A stretch of 64,000 nt of DNA from Molanna angustata (lineage: Eukaryota; Arthropoda; Insecta; Trichoptera; Molannidae): NCBI GenBank assembly GCA_963576475.1, contig OY754970.1:38132447-38196446 (forward strand), read 5' to 3'. The position numbers were made by a program, and so were the translations under genes. Of this stretch, positions 57,201 to 64,000 are shown one piece after another (within the stretch, counting starts at the first letter, position 1; each line of letters starts with the position of its first letter). The notes under the pieces are model-generated. The model searched no databases, was not told where the DNA came from, and saw only the letters and a program-made list of their open reading frames with translations.

Positions 57201-59412
57201 ATGTCTGTGCACTCGCATCAAATACTACCCTAATTTTTTTGGACTGATTTGTTGTTTTAAAAACGGCATGATGAGGTATATAATAATGCTTACCAGGTTG
57301 AGTCACACCCTTATAAAGAGTCATATGACCCAATGATAAATACTCATTCATAAAATTTGTATATTCGAATTTTAGGTTTTCATTTTGAGAAAATCGTTTT
57401 TCCAAATTTAAAAACCTACGCAGCGCGGCGTTGTAAGAATTTCCCAGTTGAGGGTGAATTTTCTTAAATGGCAGTCTAGCCATGAACCTACCGTTAGGTA
57501 TTCTTTGAAGAGTTTTCATGAAAAACTCCTCACATTGATCATCTTCTGGGTTGCAAGGCATTACCTCAGGAAGATTTTCTGAGTGCCAAAAATTTTCAAT
57601 TAATTTATCTAACGAAGTTTCTGAGTGGAAGGAATGTATCGCAAGATTATTGCTCAACGTGCGATGAGATGAATCATCATATGGACCACTAATAACATAG
57701 CCAAAGATGGTTCCTAATGCCGTGGGTATGCCTTCTGAGAAATGAACTGACGAGCCATCCAAAAGACTTGCATACAAATCTGCTCCCAATAGAACGTCTA
57801 TTTGAGCAGGTTCATAAAAATATTCATCAGCAAGGGATAAATTTTTATATGCATTAAAAACCCTTTGAGGGACACGGGCTGATGGTATATTGTTGGTTAG
57901 GCGATTTAGTACTAGGGCCGTAGTAGAAATTAATTCACCACTGCGTTGTTTCATAGTAAGAAAAACTGAACCGCGAACCTGAGTAATATTTCCTCCCAGT
58001 GACGTCACTGGAACCTGAATTTTATTGCGCTTTAATGATAGACGCTGAATGCAACTCTCCGTTATGAAGGAGGACATTGACCCACTATCTAGCAGACACC
58101 GTACAAGATGAAAGTTCCCAAATGAATCTTTAATAGGTATGCGAGCTGTAGCAAGTATGACTTGCTTCGTTTGAGAAATTGTGCCTGAATGAATTTCGGC
58201 AGATGTAATTAACTTGTTTTGATCTGAAACTGTTTGAACAATTTGTTTGTTTTCGAAATGTAGCAAAGTATTATGTTTATGTGACTGACACAATTTACAT
58301 TTTCCGGAACTCTTGCAATTTTTAATATCGTGATTTTTCATACAAGAGAAACACAGTCGATTTTCCTTTACAAAATCACGACGTGTTTTAACGTCCTGCC
58401 TTTTAAATTGTTCGCATGCGAAAATTGCATGCGCTTGATTCTTGCAGAAATGACATTTAATGTTATTAGAAGGTAGCACAGAATGGAATGTACTCTTGAA
58501 TGTTTTTCCCTTTGAAAATTGCACAGAAGTAACATCTAAGACATGACATTGATCTTCCAAAAATTGTAACAGTTTGGGAAATTTTGGCATCTCATTTTTG
58601 GGCAATGTTATTTCAAATCGGCAGCGTAAATCAGAATACAATTTTCTTATTAATATATGAACCAAAATAAAGTCCCACTCATTAACATTGATATTCAAAG
58701 AAATTAACGCCTGCGAATTTTCCTTGACAATATTTAGAAAATTACGCAACTGTGATACATTTTCCACAGGCTTAACGGCGAGCAAATTCGATAAATGATT
58801 ATCTGCAATTAACCTTACATTATTAAAACGTTCATTAATAAGTTTATATGCCAGATCATAGTTTTCTTCGCTTAAGGATAAGTGTTTTATCACACGTGAG
58901 GCATCATCCTTCAAGCAAGAGGACAGATAATGCATTTTTTGAATGCCATTTAACTGATTATTCGAGTGAATCAATGTATTGAATATCGAGATAAAATTGT
59001 TGAAATCTACATATGAACCATTATAGGTAGGCAACGGTATATGTGGCAGACTGATATTTTGAATTCTACTGCTTTCATTATTTTTTGATACTTGCTTATC
59101 ACTACATAATTCAAAATATATTTGTTTGATTTCATAATAGTTTTCGATAAACTGATTATACCTATCACTATGTGTCTCAGAATCGAAATCAGACTTTGCC
59201 GCGGCTTCTATGAGAATATGATTCTCATAAAATTCGGATTTGATATTCTCTAAGTCAGAATAACGCACTTTAAATTTTATTATGTTCGATTCCGAGGGGT
59301 TTAATTTCGCCTGTATAGCGAAATCGAATAAACACTTTAAATTTAAAGCTGCAAGTGAACACTTAACTGTTTTGTTCGTCATTTTAAACACAGATAATAT
59401 AACTCTACACAA
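54289..59412 (-). CDS. BEL/Pao gag-pol polyprotein, 1707 aa, intact
   Basis: Single-frame polyprotein for cytoplasmic particle formation, reverse transcription and integration. Order: gag-like DUF1759 region (about 120-290); Cys/His knuckles CHFCKNQAHAIFAC (320-333) and two further CxxC pairs to 381; aspartic protease with LLDSGS (441-445); reverse transcriptase about 690-950 with CDIKMMF (Asp774) and FVDD (850-853); RNase H about 1020-1155 with acidic residues D1027, E1072, D1104 and D1150; integrase zinc finger (H1335/H1340, C1370, C1373), core with D1405, D1471 and E1525; C-terminal DUF5641 region about 1600-1690. The first ATG (59412) or a second 10 codons later could start it. No stop or shift is visible, so it is probably a recently active copy. 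Confidence 0.95.
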   Translation of the reverse strand: MCRVILSVFKMTNKTVKCSLAALNLKCLFDFAIQAKLNPSESNIIKFKVRYSDLENIKSEFYENHILIEAAAKSDFDSETHSDRYNQFIENYYEIKQIYFELCSDKQVSKNNESSRIQNISLPHIPLPTYNGSYVDFNNFISIFNTLIHSNNQLNGIQKMHYLSSCLKDDASRVIKHLSLSEENYDLAYKLINERFNNVRLIADNHLSNLLAVKPVENVSQLRNFLNIVKENSQALISLNINVNEWDFILVHILIRKLYSDLRCRFEITLPKNEMPKFPKLLQFLEDQCHVLDVTSVQFSKGKTFKSTFHSVLPSNNIKCHFCKNQAHAIFACEQFKRQDVKTRRDFVKENRLCFSCMKNHDIKNCKSSGKCKLCQSHKHNTLLHFENKQIVQTVSDQNKLITSAEIHSGTISQTKQVILATARIPIKDSFGNFHLVRCLLDSGSMSSFITESCIQRLSLKRNKIQVPVTSLGGNITQVRGSVFLTMKQRSGELISTTALVLNRLTNNIPSARVPQRVFNAYKNLSLADEYFYEPAQIDVLLGADLYASLLDGSSVHFSEGIPTALGTIFGYVISGPYDDSSHRTLSNNLAIHSFHSETSLDKLIENFWHSENLPEVMPCNPEDDQCEEFFMKTLQRIPNGRFMARLPFKKIHPQLGNSYNAALRRFLNLEKRFSQNENLKFEYTNFMNEYLSLGHMTLYKGVTQPGKHYYIPHHAVFKTTNQSKKIRVVFDASAQTSTSVSLNDCLYAGPKLHRDIADIILNFRIHPIALICDIKMMFRQILIDPKDQPYQLILWRDSPSDPIRHYALCTVTYGVTSSPYASMRVLRELARIGESQFPMASKVLQSQIFVDDIITTAATLQDAVLLKQELISLLKMGGFELRKWSSNCNQLLEDVPADHCEVPRSFDVADSSPCIKVLGIQWDPLADVFRYRVNVPGDECTKRAILSTIARIFDPLGWISPITFKAKLIIQKLWLLHTSWDDIPPQEIVKEWKNFVADLSVIERFNIPRQAFHEGLTEVSIHGFCDGSLCGYAAVVYLRTVNNEGQVNVSLLAAKSKVAPVRTKMTIPRLELNAALLLTRLINFCVSSFLGRIKIDNVICWSDSTICLSWLQTPPHLLQIYEGNRVSQILSSTAHITWRYVPSKLNCADISSRGAYPSVLLDHELWWHPPWLKDSFETWPCQKRESLDSHKLPGLRETKVIALCADMEESFVIKFSSLQRLQRTTAYCIRFINNCRHKFKKCTGPLSVEELKLSLFKLIKWEQLIAFSEQIAKLRNGRPCSVKHLQKLFPFLDSEGMIRVGGRLRHSTLPYNSKFPILLPKSSHLTNLIVDNYHKVHCHIGPNALNAILQQQFWIVSARRVIRSRIHKCVTCFKVNPKSVCPQMADLPSDRVRVGRVFERVATDYGGPFTMRANKIRNSKTFKAYLCIFVCLATKAVHLEVVSDLSTEGFLAAFSRFSSRRGLPTFIRSDCGTNYVGSSRHLNEVDKYLSSSAVQEVLSNKASQRGITWHFNAPSYPNSGGLFEAGIKVAKTLLKRVIGEQILTLEEFMTVCAEVEAVMNSRPLTSLSEDASEWNVLTPGHFLMGQPLVAVPEKRMDDVHVSRLTRYQLIKSISQSFWNRWQREYLHTLQQRSKWLKATIPPNVGDLVVIREDNMPPLQWRLGRISKLVSSQDGVTRVVELKTPSGILMRPVSKLCPLPCQNDNDL

Positions 59413-59514
59413 GGAGTATATAATACTTTACACTATACATACAATATAATAATATAATATACACTTATTATTGTTATTTGTCAACATAAGATCGAGATAT
59501 AGGTACCTAGATAA
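59413..59514 (-). other. BEL/Pao leader, part next to the ORF
   Basis: Untranslated leader between the gag start and the nested insertion; the other part is 61542-61936. AT-rich, no uORF of note. Confidence 0.6.
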
Positions 59515-59863
59515 TATCGATACATGAGTTCTATAAGGAATCAACTAAAAAAAATGCAATTTGAGATAATGACGTTTTAAAATTTTGTGTTTATTCGGTA
59601 ACAGTTTATCAAGTTGTGATTCGCATTATATATTAAAAATTATATTAAACAGACTTGAAGTTTAGTCTTGTTTCATAAAACATCAACATTTTATTGTTTT
59701 TTTTATATATGAATAGAAAAAAAATATATATTTCAACAGCTGTCATACTTATTTCCATAAACAATTCATATTCAATGGCCACATTTACTTCAATAAGGAA
59801 GTAACTCAAATGTTTCCATATTAAAATGGTTTTGACTGTCTATTGTAGCAAAAAGATGCGTCT

Positions 59864-60090
59864 ATGGGCCTTCGTAGTTCAGTTGGTTGGGTATCTGACT
59901 GCTGATCCAAAGGTTCCGTGTTCGATTCCCGGTAGAGGCACAGTTTTTAATTTTGCGTTTTCAGTCTGGATCTGTGAGACAATTAATATCGTAAGTCTTC
60001 AGAATGTGGCAACTTATTATTGGGTGCATGTTAAATAAATATTTGACATGGTACAGCTGTTAGTTGCCCGAGAAGATATATTAAAAAAGG
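59864..60090 (+). mobile_element. tRNA-derived SINE family A, copy 2
   Basis: Head GTAGTTCAGTTGGTTGGGTA (box A) and GTGTTCGATTCCC (box B), body GTCTGGATCTGTGAGACAAT. It has better boxes than copy 1 at 10335-10545. Nested three deep: SINE in hAT-like element in BEL element. Confidence 0.82.
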
Positions 60091-60189
60091 GTCTTTGACT
60101 GGGATTAGGAAATAGAGATATAGGCAGTTGCATAAATATTTTGGTCATGGCCAAAACGAGAATGACAGTATTGACGCTACTATCGAGCG

Positions 60190-60720
60190 TGAGAAAACGC
60201 GTTTCCTAAAGAGTGAGGACAACATTATCGCTGTTTCCTGCCAACGGACATCTACAATGCAATCTGCAAAAAGGGAAGAGGATATTCAGTAAAGGAAATG
60301 GCCAATGAAGATTTCATTGATCTAAAAAAAATATGCTCACACATTGGAAAGACTTTTAACATCAACAAAAAAAATGAAAAGGTTAATGGGAATCAGGTTA
60401 AGATTAATAATTTTCTGAGGAGCACAACATTCAAAATCCATTTTATTTTTTTATGGTGTGCAGGATTTTAAAACAATCGACTTAGGTTATAAGATGAGGG
60501 GCACCCGTCAAATACCAGTGATTTCAAAAGCATATATCTGCTGCCCGAAAATTTCTGCTGCTAAGAAGAATTTGATATCGCTATACGAAAGCTTTATCAT
60601 TCCTAAGGTTCATTGGCAGTTTTACCATAATTTTTATTCGGACGAAAATGAATTTGATCGGGTTGACGCAATTGGATCATCTGACGAAAACGAACGCTGT
60701 TTTTTATCACAAATGAATTT
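60190..60720 (+). pseudogene. Decayed ORF of an uncharacterised transposon-associated family
   Basis: Plus frames give ICKKGRGYSVKEMANEDFID, then YKMRGTRQIPVISKAY and AAKKNLISLYESFIIPKVHW. The KKxxLxxL...IPxxxxxFY pattern recalls uncharacterised, often repeated insect ORFs that I suspect come from DNA transposons. Two or more frameshifts. Function unknown; it could be the former protein of the nested element. Confidence 0.4.
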
Positions 60721-61936
60721 TAACCTGTTTTTTATAACCCATATATCTTTATTTCAATGCATAATAATTCGATGTAGTTTTTCTTTGATTATTCCATTTT
60801 TCAAACAATGGTTATAAGGGATGACTGCCTGAAGTAAGAATTGAATTTTATATTTATTAATTGACAAAGGAATCTAGGTGGTAGGCATGTACATGGAAAA
60901 TAGAAATCATCCTATCTTTCAACCTTTTCTTTTACATATTTTATTATTTAATTCATCATTTAACATATGTTTTGATTAATCGTATAAAAATACAATGCGG
61001 ACAATACAAAATGAAGGAATCCTAATACCTAATTAAAATTAGTTGTTTCAAGGATCAGAATGACAGTAGTAGTATTGGTTTATCCTCCATAGGGGATCCC
61101 AAACAGAGCACTCGGAGTCGTCATTGATTACGATATAGTGGAATGACATGTTTGAATGTGAATAAAACAAGACAAGACAAATGTGTTGTGTGATCTGTCA
61201 TCTCTATCTACCTTTGCAGGGAAACTCAGCGATAAGTTGATTCCTTATTTAATTTTTTTGGTAGTTTTAATTGTTTCCTAAATCAGTAGAAGTATATTTT
61301 TATTAACCTAATTTTAATAATTCAATAGGGAAACAAGTCAGATGTTTCCCTATTGAACTAAAAATATGTGGTTTTCTAAATAATTCCATAAGGAATTTTT
61401 CGCTTTACTGAGGTAACCAAGCCAAATTAGTTTTGTTTCCTTATTGAATTATGAAGAGAAGAGTTTTCTTCATAAAATGGCATCAATAACTCAAAATCAC
61501 ATTTTTTTGACTTAATTCCTTATTGAACTCGTGTATCGATATTATACTGTACGGCTGTCAGTTCAGTAGTAAACAACGTGAAGTTAGTTACAGATATTTG
61601 ACCATAGAAAATAATTCACACTGCTCTGAACTAAGCAGCTATTGCCGTTTCACAAATAAAATAATTATAGAATAGCCACAAAAAAATAATAAATATAATT
61701 TTACCTACATAATTATGTAGTACACCGACCAAAACGAGGTTATTGTTTGCTATTGTCTTCAAATAATAAATTGATATTTCAGAATAATATTATGTATAAT
61801 ACTATGTTGAAATATTACAAATATAACGAAATAACACAATTTACGTGTGTTTTGTCATACAAATACGATTTGATGACGTCCGATGTGGCTGGAATTTAGG
61901 ATAATAGGCTCGGAATGGACCATAGGATGGACAATT

Positions 61937-61952
61937 CGGATCGAAAGGACCA
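61937..61952 (-). promoter_or_regulatory. Primer-binding site of the BEL/Pao element
   Basis: Minus strand TGGTCCTTTCGATCCG, five bases after the 5' LTR. The TGG start fits a tRNA CCA end; TGGTCCTT then CGA resembles the 3' end of tRNA-Tyr with one extra T. The tRNA identity is tentative. Confidence 0.6.
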
Positions 61953-61957
61953 AAAGA

Positions 61958-62321
61958 TGTTGCGTATAGAGAGAAGGGAAAATATTGCACCTACCTTGGC
62001 AGCCTTCTTCCTTCGTCTTGTGTAGTGTCTTCACGGAGGGCACTACACCAACCTCTATGACACAACACTGATTTACACTTTAAAACTTCCTCTGAACACG
62101 GTTCAGGAATTCAAAATAGCGCACGGCGCGTAGTTTCGATGATTGATGCGAAAAGGTAGAAAATATGTATATTTTCTCTTGAGTCGACTATATAACTTTC
62201 TGTCACAGTGCAATGCGTTCACACACGACGAGAGAGTATTGACGATTGTTTTTTTTTCTATGTAGGTAACAATATTTCAGGGATCGGAAAAGGTTGGAAG
62301 TGTTGCCACATTTACCGAACA
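61958..62321 (-). repeat. BEL/Pao 5' LTR
   Basis: Same 364 bp as the 3' LTR. It begins TGTTCGG directly after the target duplication GACAT (62322-62326, plus-strand reading) and ends TATACGCAACA. Its near-identity to the other LTR dates the insertion as recent. Confidence 0.95.
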
Positions 62322-62326
62322 GACAT

Positions 62327-62790
62327 ATTTTATCAGTTATATAATCTAACAATAAACACTTCCATACACATAACACAAGTGAAGATTTATTGCCAACATG
62401 GCAAGTACAAGATACTTGTAACAATATTTTAACACTCACACAGGTTTGAGCTGTGCAAACTGAATGTAGTGAAGATTCCTTCTCTTAATTACCATTTCAA
62501 AATGACTGAAACTGTTTTTATGAATTTAATACATATGCGACTGGTAATAAATGTAATGTTTGGAATTATTGTAGTTGTCGTGCGGATACAAATGGCTTAA
62601 TAATGAACTTGTTATTTTTTGACTTATTTTTTCTTATAACATTTTTTTATATCTCCACTACATCAATTGTTTATAATATTTTACCAACTAATTGTACATG
62701 CTAAAAGAACCTTAAAAAGGTTTATAACGTAATTTGTAATTTAATATAACTTTGTTAATACTATTATAAACTGTTGGTTCTATATATTAA
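62327..62790. other. AT-rich sequence without recognised features
   Basis: Flank between the BEL element and the piggyBac-like MITE; nothing seen. Confidence 0.5.
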
Positions 62791-63296
62791 CCCTTTCTTA
62801 ACCGGATTATGAAAGCATTATGAAAAAAACGTTTCATAAAAAATGGAAAAATATGTATAATTTTAATATATTTTTTTCTTTTGTTTTTGGAAATTTTAAC
62901 GATTCCAATTGTCATCATTCATATATAAAATTATATACTTTTCACAAAATAAAAAATGTTTAATTTTTAATTATTATTAGAGATTGAAGGAAATATAACT
63001 ACCTAATTAAAAAAAATATAGCATGCTAGAAAACAAATAAAAAACTCACATTTATTAAATTTTGACTAACCATGTTTAGCGAGAAAATCACATTTCGCAA
63101 TAACCAGAAATAACCGAGTTTTCAACTGTCAAAATGCGGTCACTAAAGAAGTTTCCGTCATTCTCAGTAAGGTAAGCGATCAAAAATATCGTGATTAATA
63201 ATTTAGAAGAGAAATAACACAGCTGATATCAATTTTCATTGAGATATACGTAAAATACATCAATGATTCCAATTGGAATCATCGGTTAAGAAAGGG
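62791..63296. mobile_element. piggyBac-like MITE
   Basis: CCCTTTCTTAACCG at the left and CGGTTAAGAAAGGG at the right are perfect inverted ends. TTAA flanks the left and TTAG (one mutated base) the right, consistent with the TTAA target of piggyBac. An internal GATTCCAATTGGAATC palindrome lies near the right end. No ORF. Confidence 0.75.
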
Positions 63297-63300
63297 TTAG

Positions 63301-64000
63301 TAAAATCAAAAATAAATAGATATTAAAATTCCTACAACTAACCAGCGTTTACAGTCCAAAGATAAATAATTTATCAGCTGGAAATCGAATAGGTACAGGG
63401 GGGCAAGTCTGGTCCAATCGGCGAAATCAAAACCCTCACGATAGCCCATATAATTATTATATGGAGTTCTATAATATCTTTAAATGTTATTGAAAATAAT
63501 AATGCCCATGTATTTAAATATCTATGAAACATAATATATTCCTGTTTTTTTTTGTATCTATGGAACATATTACAAAAATATTGTCTTTGGAAATGTGATA
63601 ATGTTGAAAAAAATAACGTTTACAAAATCATAATAAAATATTCACATTCATGGGGTGTTCCCTGAATGTAATTATTTTTCCCTTGCTTTTAAAAGAAGCG
63701 GGTAACGAGGCGAGCGACAAGGAGCGCTCTCCATAAAAGCCCATATTATATGTGTGACATGGCTTTTATTCTTAAGCAAACTCAATTATCGTGCGTGACA
63801 GGTTAAAACATAACCTGAAAAACAAACAGACCGCTATGTTGAAAGTAGGATGATTATATTTTAAGAATAGACAGACAGTAGGGCGTGTCAGTCACATCCT
63901 TAACATAGCCCCGATGGACGAAATTATTATTTAAAACCTATTCAATACCCGCCTTTAGAAAATATTTTTCATATCAGTCTTGTCAGAATGGAGAATAACA
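63301..64000. other. Terminal AT-rich sequence
   Basis: No coding, RNA or mobile feature recognised. The stretch 63690-63740 is slightly GC-richer. Confidence 0.5.

Larger units (their letters stand above)
59523..61533. mobile_element. 2-kb hAT-like transposon nested in the BEL leader
   Basis: Long inverted ends: CATGAGTTCTATAAGGAATC at the left and, reversed, CACGAGTTCAATAAGGAATT at the right, staying similar for over 45 bp. TATCGATA flanks both sides (59515-59522 and 61534-61541), an 8-bp duplication that is itself palindromic. Subterminal copies of TTCAATARGGAA recur at both ends. The interior has a SINE and a decayed ORF but no recognised transposase. Confidence 0.72.
53677..62321 (-). 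mobile_element. BEL/Pao LTR retrotransposon, structurally complete, with nested insertion
   Basis: Two 364-bp LTRs (53677-54040 and 61958-62321) differ at one position that I could find. Both read TGTTCGG...CAACA on the minus strand. Target duplication GACAT lies at 53672-53676 and 62322-62326. A purine tract GGAGGGGAGGA abuts the 3' LTR and a primer-binding-like TGGTCCTTTCGATCCG follows the 5' LTR. One long gag-pol ORF is intact. Removing the 2-kb insertion in the leader leaves about 6.6 kb, a normal BEL size. No envelope-like ORF. Confidence 0.95.

Noticed and set aside
59870..59942. Functional tRNA gene
   Set aside because: Same head and body as the repeat at 10335; acceptor and T stems are imperfect, so a SINE.

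Overview
This is an AT-rich stretch of an animal nuclear genome. GT-AG introns, tRNA-derived SINEs, RTE-like and jockey-like LINE debris, a Tc1 element, a BEL/Pao retrotransposon and cut-and-paste MITEs point to an insect. One SINE body (14.4-14.75 kb) resembles families I associate with Lepidoptera, so a moth or butterfly is my best guess, but that is from memory and not proven.

One host gene accounts for the coding capacity. It lies on the minus strand and runs from a start codon at 51259 to a stop at 7206. I reconstructed eight coding exons whose GT-AG junctions and phases all agree, giving 1418 codons plus stop. The product has an N-terminal coiled coil, a long Ser/Asn-rich disordered middle with a DEGYSTMSSDVQ block, three closely spaced SxIP motifs (the EB1-binding type) and a conserved-looking C-terminus. 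I read it as an NCKAP5/NCKAP5L-like microtubule plus-end and centrosome scaffold. Its first coding intron is 24.4 kb and its second 10.2 kb; both are filled with mobile elements.

Layout: 1-7.2 kb is 3' flank with MITEs, including an hAT-like element with a perfect 8-bp target duplication. 7.2-16.3 kb holds the seven... in detail, six downstream coding exons (exons 3-8). 16.3-26.5 kb (intron 2) holds an apparently intact Tc1 transposon inside a minisatellite, LINE fragments and a fold-back cluster. 26.5-26.8 kb is exon 2. 26.8-51.2 kb (intron 1) holds Helentron-like repeats, LINE fragments (one nested inside another), a mariner relic, a Harbinger derivative, large satellites and an inverted repeat carrying a hammerhead-ribozyme-like motif. 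51.17-51.26 kb is the start-codon exon. 53.67-62.33 kb is an almost pristine BEL/Pao element (LTRs differing at one site, target duplication GACAT) with a 2-kb transposon nested in its leader. The window ends with a piggyBac-like MITE.

The gene and the mobile elements do not form a common pathway; the elements occupy the gene's introns and flanks. Nothing prokaryotic (operons, CRISPR, ribosome binding sites) is present. All identifications come from reading the sequence; no database search was possible.
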